NCBI GenBank assembly: GCA_026125895.1
Contig: JAHCKG010000011.1
Location: 62,001 to 126,000 of the forward strand
Reading direction: 5' to 3'
Length of the DNA: 64,000 bases
From: Pseudolabrys sp.
GTDB lineage: Bacteria > Pseudomonadota > Alphaproteobacteria > Rhizobiales > Xanthobacteraceae
The notes under the pieces were generated by a model. The model searched no databases, had not been told where the DNA came from, and saw nothing but the letters and a program-made list of their open reading frames with translations. Positions 55,347 through 64,000 of this stretch are shown piece after piece (position 1 is the stretch's first letter; the number at the start of each line of letters is the position of its first letter). A program made the position numbers and the translations under genes.

Positions 55347-55624
55347 GCCGTGGTTCCTTCGTCGGCCAGCAGGGCGTCGAGCTTGCCGGCGCGTTCCAGT
55401 TCGTGGAGGTCGTCGCTGCCGCCGACATGGGTCTTGCCGATGAAGATCTGCGGCACGGTCATGCGGCCGTTGGCGCGCTTGATCATGGCCTGGCGCACGT
55501 CGCCGGAGGCGGCGTCGATCTCGTTATAGGCGACTCCTTTGCGCTTCAGCAGCGCCTTGGCCATGTGGCAGTAGGGGCACCACTGGGTGGTGTAGATATC
55601 GACCGGGGGCATGGGCGGGGACAT
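55343..55624 (-). CDS. grxC: glutaredoxin 3
   Basis: 93 residues. Thioredoxin-fold glutaredoxin with the dithiol active site CPYC in YTTQWCPYCHMAKALL, TVPQIFIGKTHVGGSDDLHE for glutathione binding. Reduces protein disulfides using glutathione. The first of three genes joined by four-base overlaps (grxC-nitrilase-DUF1178). Confidence 0.95.
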   Translation of the reverse strand: MSPPMPPVDIYTTQWCPYCHMAKALLKRKGVAYNEIDAASGDVRQAMIKRANGRMTVPQIFIGKTHVGGSDDLHELERAGKLDALLADEGTTA

Positions 55625-55656
55625 TGGGGCTCGCTTTCGAAAATCCCGAACCTTTT

Positions 55657-56463
55657 CTATATGGTAGCGCGGGCAGGGGCGACAACCCGGGCAAAGACCA
55701 GCACATCGACATGGGCGGCGCCGGCCCGCAGCAGGGCGCGGGCGCAGGTATCGGCGGTCGCCCCCGAGGTCAGCACGTCATCGACCAGGATGACCCGGCG
55801 GCCCTTGAGGTCCGCCTTGCGCTCGTCCGGCACCCGGAAGGCGCCCTGGACGTTGCTGGCGCGGTCGGTTTTCGACAGGCCGATCTGCTGCGGGGTGGAG
55901 CGGATGCGGCGCAGCGTCTCGTAGAGCACCGGCACGCCGGCCCCCTCCGAAATGGCCCGGCACAGCGCCGCGGATTGGTTGAACCGCCGGCCCCACAGCC
56001 GCCGCCAGTGCAGCGGCACCGGGACCAGCGCGTCGGCGTCGCTCAACAATTCGGCTCCGGCGCGCGCCATCCAGCGCCCCATCATCGGCGCGAGATCGAG
56101 GCGGTCGCCGAACTTGAAGCTGATCACCAGCGAGCGCGCCACCTCGTCGTAGCGCACCGCGGCCCGGGCGCGGTCGTAGGCCGGCGGATTGGCCATCGCC
56201 TCCATGGACAGGAGGCCCGGACCGGGGTCGTAGACGAAGGGAATGCCGAGCCGGGCGCAGTACGGCTTCTCGATCGGCGACAGCTTGGCCCAGCAGGAAG
56301 CGCAGAGCCCGGCGCCGTCGCCCAGCGGTTCCCGGCAGGACGGGCAGAGCTGCGGCAGCGCGGCGTCGAGCCCCATGCGGAACAGACCGCGGAAGGCGCC
56401 GCCGACGCGGGCGGCGATACCCGCCGGCCGTCGATCCTCGCTTGCCTCGACAAGCTCGTTCAT
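55657..56463 (-). CDS. comF: ComF family protein (phosphoribosyltransferase-like)
   Basis: 268 residues. N-terminal four-cysteine zinc ribbon (LCPSCREPLG...CASCW), then AAVRYDEVARSLVISFKFGD and a C-terminal PRTase fold with VILVDDVLTSGATADTCARA. ComF takes part in DNA uptake in naturally competent bacteria; in others the role is unknown. The ATG at 56463 was chosen; upstream codons in frame lack conservation. Divergent from a methyltransferase gene with a 17-bp gap. Confidence 0.92.
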   Translation of the reverse strand: MNELVEASEDRRPAGIAARVGGAFRGLFRMGLDAALPQLCPSCREPLGDGAGLCASCWAKLSPIEKPYCARLGIPFVYDPGPGLLSMEAMANPPAYDRARAAVRYDEVARSLVISFKFGDRLDLAPMMGRWMARAGAELLSDADALVPVPLHWRRLWGRRFNQSAALCRAISEGAGVPVLYETLRRIRSTPQQIGLSKTDRASNVQGAFRVPDERKADLKGRRVILVDDVLTSGATADTCARALLRAGAAHVDVLVFARVVAPARATI

Positions 56464-56480
56464 GCTGAGGAGGCTAACAG

Positions 56481-57371
56481 ATGACCACAGGCCCGACCAT
56501 CTTCGACCGTGCCCTGCTGCGCCGCCGCCGCGCGCGCGCGCTGGCGCTTGGGCCCGCGACATTCCTCATCGACCGCGTCGCCGAGGAGATGGCCGAGCGG
56601 CTTTCGGTGGTGCTGCGCAGGTTCGAACGCGCCGCCGATCTCGACACGCCGGCGGATACGTTGCGCGATGTCCTGACCGCGGGCGGCAAAGTCGGTGCAC
56701 TGGAGCGCGCCTCGATCGTCAGCGAAGCCGGGCTCGAGGTGATGGTCGGCGCAGACGGCGCGCCGTTCGCCGAGGCGTCGCTCGATCTCGTCGTCTCAGG
56801 GCTTGCGCTGCAGTTCGTCAACGACCTGCCGGGTGCGCTCATCCAGATCCGCCGTGCGCTCAAGGCCGACGGCCTGTTGCTCGCGGCGATGATCGGCGGC
56901 GACAGCTTGAGCGAATTGCGCGAGGCTTTCGCGCAGGCCGAAAGCGAGGTCGAAGGCGGCATCTCGCCGCGCGTCGCGCCCTTCGCCGACATTCGCGACC
57001 TCGGCTCGCTATTGCAGCGCGCCGGCTTTGCGCTGCCGGTGGTGGATTCCGATCGCGTCGTGGTGCGCTACGGCTCGCCGATCGCGCTGATGCGCGACCT
57101 GCGCGCCATGGCGGCGACCAACATTCTCGTCGAGCGGCGGCGTGCGCCGCTCGGACGCGCGACCTTGCGGCGGATGCTGGAGATTTACGCGCAGCGTTTC
57201 GCCGATGCCGACGGCCGCGTGCGCGCGACTTTCGAGATCGTCTGGCTCACCGGCTGGGCGCCGCATGAAAGCCAGCAGAAGCCGCTCAGGCCCGGCTCGG
57301 CGACGCGGCGGCTCGCCGATGCGCTGGGCACGAAGGAGATCTCGGCTGGCGAGAAGCCCGACGAAAACTGA
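56481..57371 (+). CDS. NDUFAF5/BioC-like methyltransferase-fold protein with degenerate SAM motif
   Basis: 296 residues. N-terminal IFDRALLRRRRARALAL and C-terminal layout match NDUFAF5-like proteins (complex I assembly in mitochondria). SLDLVVSGLALQFVNDLPGA and RIRRALKADGLLLAAMIGGD-like motifs are intact, yet where motif I should read LDLGCGTG the sequence is ADLDTPADTL without the glycine triad. It may therefore lack methyltransferase activity or bind SAM differently. GAGGAGG precedes the ATG. Confidence 0.85.
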   Translation: MTTGPTIFDRALLRRRRARALALGPATFLIDRVAEEMAERLSVVLRRFERAADLDTPADTLRDVLTAGGKVGALERASIVSEAGLEVMVGADGAPFAEASLDLVVSGLALQFVNDLPGALIQIRRALKADGLLLAAMIGGDSLSELREAFAQAESEVEGGISPRVAPFADIRDLGSLLQRAGFALPVVDSDRVVVRYGSPIALMRDLRAMAATNILVERRRAPLGRATLRRMLEIYAQRFADADGRVRATFEIVWLTGWAPHESQQKPLRPGSATRRLADALGTKEISAGEKPDEN

Positions 57372-57379
57372 TCGCGCCG

Positions 57380-57559
57380 TCAGTGGATGGCGTCGGAGAT
57401 GGTCTGCCACATCGCGTTGGTCGAGGTGCCGAGGCTTGCAACGGTGGCGATGATCGCGGCGGCGATGCCGGCGGCGATGAGGCTGTATTCGATGGCGGTG
57501 GCGCCGCTCTGATCGTTCACGAAAGCGCGCAACGTCCTGTCGCTTTTCTTGCTCTTCAT
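57380..57559 (-). CDS. Flp-family type IVb pilin, 59 residues
   Basis: Short gene on the minus strand: MKSKKSDRTLRAFVNDQSG, then ATAIEYSLIAAGIAAAIIAT and the tail SLGTSTNAMWQTISDAIH. The class IV prepilin cleavage site is visible: Gly before ATAIEY, with Glu at +5 and Tyr at +6 of the mature protein, followed by the hydrophobic helix. GGAGGCGAGGAT lies directly upstream of the ATG. No tad/cpa assembly genes are in the window, so it would be a lone pilin gene assembled by a locus elsewhere. Confidence 0.9.
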   Translation of the reverse strand: MKSKKSDRTLRAFVNDQSGATAIEYSLIAAGIAAAIIATVASLGTSTNAMWQTISDAIH

Positions 57560-57592
57560 ATCCTCGCCTCCTGCGGGGTCCGTGACGTTCCG

Positions 57593-57997
57593 TTAGAGCA
57601 AGGCCATCAGGTGCGAAATCAACGGGACGTCCGCCGGCGGCATTTCGTAGTCGCGCAGTCTGTTCGGTCTCACCCAGGTCAGTTGCTGACCTTCCAGCGC
57701 GGTGACCGTTCCCTCCCAGCGCCGGCAGACATAGAGCGGCATCAGGAGATGAAAGTCGGGATAGGCGTGGCTGGCGAAAGTGAGAGGCGCGAGACAGTCC
57801 TCTTTGACGGAAATTCCGAGTTCTTCCTTGAGTTCGCGGATCAGGCTCTGCTCGGGCCGCTCGCCAGCCTCGATCTTGCCGCCGGGAAACTCCCACAACC
57901 CCGCCATCGGCTTGCCTTGCGGACGCTGTGCCAGAAGCACGCGGCCGTCGGCATCGACGAGGGCGCAGGCGGCGACAAGAACGACTTTGATGCTCAC
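57593..57997 (-). CDS. mutT: 8-oxo-dGTP diphosphatase (NUDIX, MutT)
   Basis: 134 residues. Nudix box GGKIEAGERPEQSLIRELKE-ELGI with all the metal-binding glutamates; N-terminal LVDADGRVLLAQRPQGKPMA and LWEFPGG are MutT-like. Cleans 8-oxo-dGTP from the nucleotide pool. Start GTG 57997. Located before argJ in the same orientation, as in related genomes. Confidence 0.93.
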   Translation of the reverse strand: MSIKVVLVAACALVDADGRVLLAQRPQGKPMAGLWEFPGGKIEAGERPEQSLIRELKEELGISVKEDCLAPLTFASHAYPDFHLLMPLYVCRRWEGTVTALEGQQLTWVRPNRLRDYEMPPADVPLISHLMALL

Positions 57998-58090
57998 AGC
58001 CCTATGACCCCGACGCTAGGCAGCCCTGGTTAAGTTCCACTCAACGGACGCGCTCGGGTTCCACACGGTTATGATGTAGTAAATGCGCGG

Positions 58091-59326
58091 TTAAGAGCGG
58101 TAGTCGCCGTTGATCGCGACATATTCCTTGGTGAGGTCGCAGGTCAGGACGCGGTCGCGGCCCTTGCCCATGCCGAGGGCGACCTTGAGGAAGATCTCCG
58201 GCTTCTTCATCTCGGCCGAGACCTTGGCCTCGTCGTAGCCCGGATCGCGCGCGCCCTTGTGCGCCACGCGGATACCGGCGAACCAGATCGACAGCTTGTC
58301 GCGATCGGCCGGCTCGCCGGCCTTGCCGACGGCCATGACGACGCGGCCCCAGTTGGCGTCCTCGCCGGCAATGGCGGTCTTCACCAGCGGCGAGTTGGCG
58401 ATCGACATCGCGATCTTGCGCGCCGACTTGTCGGACACCGCGCCCTCGACGACGATCTCCACCAGCTTGCGCGCGCCTTCGCCGTCGCGCGCCACCTGCT
58501 CGGCAAGATCGGCGAGCACGGCGTGCAGCGCCTTTTTGTAGGCCTTCAGCTTTGGATCGGCGGCGCGCGCAATCTTCGGGCAGTCCTTGGCCTGGCCGGT
58601 CGCGAACATCATCAGCGTGTCCGACGTCGACGTATCGCCATCGATGGTCACGGCGTTGAAGGTCGAGCCGACGCCTTCTTTCAGCAGGCCCTGTAGCGCC
58701 GGCGCGGCGATCGCAGCGTCGGTGAAAACGAAGGAGAGCATGGTGGCCATGTCGGGCGCGATCATGCCGGCGCCTTTGGCGATGCCGCAGATTGTCACCT
58801 TGGCCTTGCCGATCTTCGCCGTCGCGGTCGCGACCTTGGGGAAGGTGTCGGTGGTCATGATGGCCCGCGCGGCCTCATGATAGAAAACGCCCGTGACGCT
58901 GTTGGCGAGGCTTTGCATCACCGGCGCGAACTTATTGGCGTCGAGCGGCTCGCCGATCACGCCGGTCGAGGCGAGGAAGATTTCGTTCGGCTTGCAGCCG
59001 ATGGTCTTGGCGGCGATGTCGGCGGTCAGCTTGGTCGCGGCCCGCCCGGTCTTGCCGGTGAAGGCATTGGCGTTGCCGGAATTGACAACCAGCGCCCTCG
59101 CTTTGCCCGACTTGAGGTTGGCGCGGCACCACTCGACCGGCGCCGACGGGCACTTCGACGTCGTGAACACGCCGGCGACGGTCGTGCCTGGATCGAACAG
59201 CGCCAGCAGCACGTCGGTGCGGCCCTTGTAGCGGATGCCGGCTTCGGCGGTCGCCATGCGCACGCCGGCGATGGCGGGCATGTCGGGGACGGTGGTCGGG
59301 GCGAGGGGGGAAACGGTGGTGCTCAT
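58091..59326 (-). CDS. argJ: bifunctional glutamate N-acetyltransferase / amino-acid N-acetyltransferase
   Basis: 411 residues. Ornithine acetyltransferase of arginine biosynthesis, self-cleaved: the nucleophilic T195 in [11 protein letters not shown] at the cleavage site, plus [23 protein letters not shown] and the late [16 protein letters not shown]. Recycles the acetyl group between N-acetylornithine and glutamate. The ATG at 59326 is eight codons in from an upstream start. A repeat separates it from the parvulin gene on the same strand. Confidence 0.96.
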   Translation of the reverse strand: MSTTVSPLAPTTVPDMPAIAGVRMATAEAGIRYKGRTDVLLALFDPGTTVAGVFTTSKCPSAPVEWCRANLKSGKARALVVNSGNANAFTGKTGRAATKLTADIAAKTIGCKPNEIFLASTGVIGEPLDANKFAPVMQSLANSVTGVFYHEAARAIMTTDTFPKVATATAKIGKAKVTICGIAKGAGMIAPDMATMLSFVFTDAAIAAPALQGLLKEGVGSTFNAVTIDGDTSTSDTLMMFATGQAKDCPKIARAADPKLKAYKKALHAVLADLAEQVARDGEGARKLVEIVVEGAVSDKSARKIAMSIANSPLVKTAIAGEDANWGRVVMAVGKAGEPADRDKLSIWFAGIRVAHKGARDPGYDEAKVSAEMKKPEIFLKVALGMGKGRDRVLTCDLTKEYVAINGDYRS

Positions 59327-59349
59327 GGCGATGCCTGTTGCCGTCACTT

Positions 59350-59425
59350 GTAGCCCGGATGAAGCGCAGCGAAATCCGGGATCGCGGATCGGTCCCGGGT
59401 TGCGCTTCGCTCCACCCGGGCTACA
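59350..59425. repeat. dispersed intergenic palindrome (GTAGCCCGGATGAAG... type)
   Basis: TGTAGCCCGGATGAAGCGCAGCGAAATCCGGG and CCCGGGTTGCGCTTCGCTCCACCCGGGCTACA form an inverted repeat of a type widespread in proteobacteria. Confidence 0.75.
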
Positions 59426-59495
59426 GGCCGTGAGTACCTAAGCAAAATGCCCGACACAAGGCCGGGCACTCCGCATGTCAGTCGTGTGACAGCTA

Positions 59496-60461
59496 TTACT
59501 GCTTCGGCGCCGCGGGCGCCGCCGGGGCGTCAGACTTGGGCGCGTCGGCCTTCGGCTCTTCGACCTTGTAGTTCTTCACGATCTTGGCGTCGGCGCGCAG
59601 TTTGGTGACGAAGTCGGCCTGCGCCTTGCGGGCGACGAACTGTTCGACCTGCGGCTTGACGTCCTCGAAAGACGGCCGCGGCTTCTCGCGCTTGTCGGTG
59701 ACCTTGATGACATGCCAGCCGAACTGGGTCTTCACCGGTGCCGAGATCTTGCCCTTGTCGAGCGAGAAGGCGACGTTGGCGAATTCCGGTACCATCTGCT
59801 CCTTGGTGAAGTAGCCGAGATCGCCGCCCTTGCCCTTGCCGGACGGATCCTCGGTCACTTCGTCGGCGACCTTGGCGAAATCCTCGCCCTTGTTGAGGCG
59901 CGCGATCACCGCCTTGATTTTTTCTTCCGCGGCGGCGCTGGCCTTGTCGTCGCCGGCGGCGGCGCGGATCAGGATGTGGCTGGCCTTGACCTCTTGCTCG
60001 GCCGGCAGCTTGGCGACGGCGTCGTCATAGACCTTGTGCATGGCGGCGTCGGTCGAGGCGTCCTTGGCCACCTGCGCCAGCAGGCTTTCCATCAGCAATT
60101 TCTTGCGGGCGAATTCGAGCTTGCGCTTGAAGTCCGCATCGTCGCTGAGCTTCTTGTCCTCGGCCGCCTTGGTGATGAGGATGGCGTCGGCCATGAACTG
60201 GACCAGGTAGTCCTTCTTGGCGCCCTCCGACATCGGCGGCAGCTGGCCGGCCTCTTCCTCGGCGACGGCGAGGTCGCTCTGGTGGATCGGTGTGCCGTTG
60301 ACGGTAGCGACGACCGGGTCCTTGCCCGGGTCCTTGGCGTCCTGCGCCTGGAGCGGCGCGACCGAGGCCAAGGCCAGCGCCAGCGCGCCGACGATGAGGC
60401 CGGTAAAGCGCGGCACGGTGAGGCCGAGGACCGGCGCACCGGCGGAATTCGGTTTGGTCAT
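59496..60461 (-). CDS. exported parvulin-type peptidylprolyl isomerase
   Basis: 321 residues. Signal peptide (~18-40; LIVGALALALASVAPLQAQ), a SurA-like N-terminal domain, the parvulin domain at ~165-270 (ASHILIRAAAGDDKASA, DLGYFTKEQMVPEFANVAFS, FGWHVIKVTDKREKPRPSF) and a charged Ala/Pro/Lys tail. Helps fold exported proteins in the periplasm. Divergent from secA, which fits a shared job in protein export. Confidence 0.93.
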   Translation of the reverse strand: MTKPNSAGAPVLGLTVPRFTGLIVGALALALASVAPLQAQDAKDPGKDPVVATVNGTPIHQSDLAVAEEEAGQLPPMSEGAKKDYLVQFMADAILITKAAEDKKLSDDADFKRKLEFARKKLLMESLLAQVAKDASTDAAMHKVYDDAVAKLPAEQEVKASHILIRAAAGDDKASAAAEEKIKAVIARLNKGEDFAKVADEVTEDPSGKGKGGDLGYFTKEQMVPEFANVAFSLDKGKISAPVKTQFGWHVIKVTDKREKPRPSFEDVKPQVEQFVARKAQADFVTKLRADAKIVKNYKVEEPKADAPKSDAPAAPAAPKQ

Positions 60462-60637
60462 CTGTTTGTCCCTGGAAAATTCTCGGGTCCGCCTGTCGAA
60501 GCCGCGGACGCGCCCTTGTCACCTAACAACCGTGGCTTTGCAATGGCCGCACCCAGGAACCGGCACGGCCTATAAGCGTTCTCAATGCCGTCACAAAGGA
60601 GGCATCTGGCCCGGTTAAGGCCGTCCTGATGCGCCAA

Positions 60638-60666
60638 TTGACATTGATTTGACCCCCTCCTATCTC
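60638..60666 (+). promoter_or_regulatory. candidate promoter for secA
   Basis: TTGACA at 60638-60643, a 17-bp spacer and TATCTC at 60661-60666, about 145 bp before the secA start in the 349-bp gap between the divergent parvulin gene and secA. The -35 half is perfect, the -10 half weak. The rest of the gap has no recognisable gene. Confidence 0.45.
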
Positions 60667-60810
60667 TCCCATGACTTTGGCTTGTGGCGCTAACCCCTCG
60701 ATTTTGGCGCTGAATTTGCCCGAAAGTGCCCAATTCCGGAGCGCCGGCAGCAAAATCCGGCCGCTGCGGCGTGTTACAAACGCCACGGCCAGTAATCAGG
60801 AGCTTCACCG

Positions 60811-63618
60811 ATGATCGGCGCCGTTGCCCGCAAGCTGTTCGGCTCAGCCAATGAAAGGCGGATCCGCACCTATCAGCCGCGGGTCAAGGCCATCAATGCG
60901 CTGGAGCCCGAGGTCGCCGCGCTGTCCGACGAGGCGCTCAAGGCCCGCACCGCCGACTTCAAGAAGCAACTCGCCGAGGGCAAGACGCTCGACGACATCC
61001 TGGTGCCGGCCTTCGCCACGGTGCGCGAAGCCGCCAAGCGCGTGCTCGGCCAGCGTCATTTCGACGTCCAGCTTATCGGCGGCATGATCCTGCACGAAGG
61101 CAAGATCTCCGAGATGAAGACCGGTGAAGGCAAGACCCTGGTCGCCACCGCGCCGGTCTATCTCAACGCGCTGACCGGTCGCGGCGTGCACGTCGTGACC
61201 GTCAACGACTACCTCGCCAAGCGCGACGCCGAATGGATGGGCCGCGTCTATGGCTTCCTCGGCCTCACCACCGGCATCATTCATCACGGCCTCGACGACG
61301 CGCAGCGCAAAGAGGCTTACGACTGCGACGTCACCTACGCGACGAATAACGAGCTCGGCTTCGATTATCTGCGCGACAACATGAAGTATCGTCCCGAGGA
61401 CATGGTGCAGCGCGACCATGTCTACGCCATCGTGGACGAAGTCGACTCCATCCTGGTGGACGAAGCGCGCACGCCGCTCATCATCTCCGGCCCGCTCGAC
61501 GACCGCTCCGAATTCTACAACACCATCGACAGCTACATCCCGGCGCTCGACAAGTCCGATTACGAAGTGGACGAGAAGCAGCGCACCGTGACGCTGACCG
61601 AAGCCGGCATGGAGAAGCTCGAGCAGCGCCTGCGCACCGCCGGCGAGCTCAAGGGCGAGTCGCTGTACGACGTCGAGAACGTCTCCGTCGTGCATCACAT
61701 CAACCAGGCGCTGCGCGCCCACAAGCTGTTCCAGCGCGACAAGGATTACATCGTGCGCAACGGCGAAGTCGTCATCATCGACGAGTTCACCGGCCGCATG
61801 ATGCCGGGCCGCCGATATTCGGAAGGTCTGCATCAGGCGCTGGAAGCCAAGGAGCATGTGGCGATCCAGCCGGAGAACCAGACGCTCGCGTCGATCACGT
61901 TCCAGAACTACTTCCGCATGTACGACAAGCTCGCCGGCATGACCGGCACGGCGCTCACGGAAGCCGACGAGTTCATGGACATCTATGGCCTCGAAGTGCT
62001 CGAGGTGCCGACCAACATGCCGCTGGCGCGTATCGACGATCACGACGAGGTCTATCGCTCGCAGATCGAGAAATACCGCGCCATCATCACGCTGATCGAG
62101 GACTGCAAGAAGCGCGGCCAGCCGGTGCTGGTCGGCACCACCTCGATCGAGAAATCAGAACAGCTCGCCGACATGCTGCGCCAGGAAGGCTGGGAGTCCC
62201 ACGACTTCTCCGATCCGAATGCCTTCGCCGCGCTCTATACCGGCGACGACGGCGCGACCAAGAAGAAGGTCTTCGCCATCCTCAACGCGCGCTACCACGA
62301 GCAGGAAGCCTTCATCGTCAGCCAGGCCGGCGTGCCCGGCGCGGTGACGATCGCCACCAACATGGCCGGCCGCGGCACCGACATTCAGCTCGGCGGCAAT
62401 GCCGACATGCGCATCCGCCAGGAGATCACCGAGATCGAGGACCCGATCGAGCGCGAGAAGAGCCCGCGCGCCGCGGAAATCCGCGAGCAGATCGCCCGGC
62501 TCAAGCAGAAGGCGCTGGCCGCCGGCGGCATGTATGTGCTCGGCACCGAGCGCCACGAAAGCCGCCGCATCGACAACCAGCTCCGCGGCCGCTCCGGCCG
62601 TCAGGGCGACCCGGGCCATTCCAAATTTTTCCTGTCGCTCGAAGACGATCTGATGCGCATCTTCGGCTCGGACCGGCTCGACGGCATGCTGACCAAGCTG
62701 GGTCTGAAGGAGAACGAGGCCATCGTTCATCCCTGGATCAACAAGGCGCTGGAAAAGGCGCAGCAGAAGGTCGAGGCGCGCAACTTCGACATCCGCAAGA
62801 ATTTGCTCAAGTACGACGACGTGATGAACGATCAGCGCAAGGTGATCTTCGAGCAGCGGCTCGATCTCATGCGCGACGATCACACCGAAGACACCGTCGC
62901 CGACATGCGCCACACCGTGATCGACGATCTGGTGTCAAAGCACATTCCGGAGAACGCTTATCCCGAGCAGTGGGACGTCGAAGGCCTGCATCAGGCGGTC
63001 GGCGAGGTTCTCACCCTCGATCTGCCGGTCAAGGACTGGGCCAAGGAAGAAGGCATCGCCGACGAAGAGGTGAAGGAGCGCATCAAGCGCGCCGCCGACG
63101 AGTTCATGGCGGCCAAGGTCGCCAAGTGGGGTCCCGACGTGATGCGTTACGTCGAGAAGTCGATCCTGCTGCAGTCGCTCGATCATCTGTGGCGCGAGCA
63201 CCTCGTCATGCTCGAGCACCTGCGGCAGGTCGTCGGCCTGCGCGGCTATGCGCAGCGCGATCCGCTCAACGAGTACAAGGCCGAAGCCTTCGCGCTGTTC
63301 GAGGCGATGGTCGCCAACCTGCGCGAGGCGGTGACGGCGCAACTGATGCGCGTCGAAGTCGTGTCGCCGCCGGCCGAGGAAGAGCAGCAGCTGCCCTACA
63401 TGGAAGCGCATCACGTCGATGCGAGCACGGGCAATGACGAGTTCAGCGAGCAGCCGATGACCGGCACCGCATCGCTCGCCATGGGCGACACCGCGGTGGT
63501 CGAAGCCTCGGCGCGCGATCCGAAGAATCCGGCGACCTGGGGCAAGGTTGGCCGCAACGAACTGTGCCCCTGCGGCTCCGGCAAGAAATACAAGCACTGC
63601 CACGGCCAGTACGCATAA
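60811..63618 (+). CDS. secA: preprotein translocase ATPase SecA
   Basis: 935 residues. Motor domain with Walker [36 protein letters not shown] (DEAD-type Walker B), [16 protein letters not shown] and the second nucleotide fold [14 protein letters not shown] and [20 protein letters not shown]; helical scaffold and C-terminal zinc tail [14 protein letters not shown]. Drives proteins through SecYEG. AGGAG lies nine bases before the ATG. Confidence 0.98.
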   Translation: MIGAVARKLFGSANERRIRTYQPRVKAINALEPEVAALSDEALKARTADFKKQLAEGKTLDDILVPAFATVREAAKRVLGQRHFDVQLIGGMILHEGKISEMKTGEGKTLVATAPVYLNALTGRGVHVVTVNDYLAKRDAEWMGRVYGFLGLTTGIIHHGLDDAQRKEAYDCDVTYATNNELGFDYLRDNMKYRPEDMVQRDHVYAIVDEVDSILVDEARTPLIISGPLDDRSEFYNTIDSYIPALDKSDYEVDEKQRTVTLTEAGMEKLEQRLRTAGELKGESLYDVENVSVVHHINQALRAHKLFQRDKDYIVRNGEVVIIDEFTGRMMPGRRYSEGLHQALEAKEHVAIQPENQTLASITFQNYFRMYDKLAGMTGTALTEADEFMDIYGLEVLEVPTNMPLARIDDHDEVYRSQIEKYRAIITLIEDCKKRGQPVLVGTTSIEKSEQLADMLRQEGWESHDFSDPNAFAALYTGDDGATKKKVFAILNARYHEQEAFIVSQAGVPGAVTIATNMAGRGTDIQLGGNADMRIRQEITEIEDPIEREKSPRAAEIREQIARLKQKALAAGGMYVLGTERHESRRIDNQLRGRSGRQGDPGHSKFFLSLEDDLMRIFGSDRLDGMLTKLGLKENEAIVHPWINKALEKAQQKVEARNFDIRKNLLKYDDVMNDQRKVIFEQRLDLMRDDHTEDTVADMRHTVIDDLVSKHIPENAYPEQWDVEGLHQAVGEVLTLDLPVKDWAKEEGIADEEVKERIKRAADEFMAAKVAKWGPDVMRYVEKSILLQSLDHLWREHLVMLEHLRQVVGLRGYAQRDPLNEYKAEAFALFEAMVANLREAVTAQLMRVEVVSPPAEEEQQLPYMEAHHVDASTGNDEFSEQPMTGTASLAMGDTAVVEASARDPKNPATWGKVGRNELCPCGSGKKYKHCHGQYA

Positions 63619-63643
63619 GGGCAGCGCGGCGGCGATGAATTGA

Positions 63644-63671
63644 GGCCGGGACCTTGGTCCCGGCCTTTTTC
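63644..63671 (+). terminator. rho-independent terminator after secA
   Basis: GGCCGGGACC-TT-GGTCCCGGCC then TTTTT, 26 bp after the secA stop. Confidence 0.9.
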
Positions 63672-63684
63672 ATGGGCGCATGTC

Positions 63685-64000
63685 TCAGGGAAAAGTGCGC
63701 GGCACCAGGCTCTGCTGAAACCAGCAGATGAAATTGTAGATCGAAAACACCGGCAGCCCGGTGGCGCGGCGGATGTCGGCGGCGTAGGGGATCATGTTGG
63801 TGCATTCGAGCACGATGGCGCCGAGCTCCGGGTGCGCCTTGTGAAAGGCGACCGCGGCGTCGACATTGTCGGCCCGCGCCGCCTCGACATCGAGCTCGAG
63901 CTCGTTGCCGAGAATCGCGCGGGTGAACTCGCGGCCGCCTTCGGTGGAGCCGATCGGCGTGCCGTCGGGCACGCGCGCCTTCTGCAAGTGCGCCGGGGTC
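63685..64000 (-). CDS. aspartate/glutamate racemase (Asp/Glu/hydantoin racemase) family protein, partial
   Basis: 105 codons to the right edge; the N-terminus is missing. Visible: GTPIGSTEGGREF, GAIVLECTNMIPYAADIRRA with a catalytic-type cysteine in ECTNM, then TGLPVFSIYNFICWF and the tail SLVPRTFP. These are C-terminal features of the Asp/Glu racemase fold, which includes maleate isomerases and arylmalonate decarboxylases; specificity cannot be told from this half. Confidence 0.8.
   Translation of the reverse strand, partial: TPAHLQKARVPDGTPIGSTEGGREFTRAILGNELELDVEAARADNVDAAVAFHKAHPELGAIVLECTNMIPYAADIRRATGLPVFSIYNFICWFQQSLVPRTFP

Overview
The window looks like core chromosome of a high-GC alphaproteobacterium of the Hyphomicrobiales (Rhizobiales), near the Bradyrhizobiaceae/Xanthobacteraceae. 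The evidence is the gene families (DUF4167 next to prmC-prfA-ptsP-lysC, phaR/phaA/phaB, RirA-free Fur/Zur-type regulation, a DUF6101-like small-protein background) and the many palindromic intergenic repeats typical of that group. The placement is an inference; no rRNA or tRNA gene was seen. No plasmid, phage, transposase or CRISPR array was recognised. Two genes are cut by the window edges (a DUF3237 gene at 1 and a racemase-family gene at 64000).

1-9.6 kb is an aromatic-degradation block. pcaF, pcaH and pcaG supply steps of the protocatechuate/beta-ketoadipate pathway. Next come a SAM-methyltransferase-like protein with an HTH-like N-terminus, a MetF-like protein, a LigM-type tetrahydrofolate-dependent aryl O-demethylase, a divergent GntR/FCD regulator and a short MetE-like methyltransferase. 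Together they read as: LigM moves the methoxy methyl group of vanillate-like substrates to THF, MetF and MetE-like proteins consume methyl-THF, and PcaHG/PcaF degrade the ring. 9.6-13.9 kb has an RlpA-like protein and a MaoC / acyl-CoA dehydrogenase / CoA-transferase cluster.

14-28 kb holds a MarR-HlyD-DHA2 efflux operon, a patatin-3-hydroxybutyrate dehydrogenase pair, a Zur-type regulator, a DMT transporter, isoprenoid genes (ispG, ispA), mtgA, rpmF, a gamma-glutamyltransferase and small hypotheticals. 28-35 kb has a PAS-GGDEF-EAL protein with a degenerate GGDEF motif, the PHB genes phaR, phaA and phaB, and a tartrate-dehydrogenase-like gene. 34.8-38 kb is a large autotransporter.

38-48.8 kb includes a DMT transporter, cupin, gloB, a methyltransferase, DUF4167, then prmC-prfA-ptsP and lysC. 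Between DUF4167 and prmC lies about 740 bp without a convincing gene but with a plus-strand terminator. 48.9-51.6 kb carries the most unusual module: a DUF4130-UdgX fusion beside a radical-SAM/helix-hairpin-helix protein, probably a DNA repair or modification system whose joint chemistry is not established. 51.7-64 kb is mostly housekeeping: ubiG, a DMT transporter, the overlapping grxC-nitrilase-DUF1178 group, comF, an NDUFAF5-like methyltransferase, a lone Flp pilin too short for ordinary ORF cut-offs, mutT, argJ, a parvulin and secA.
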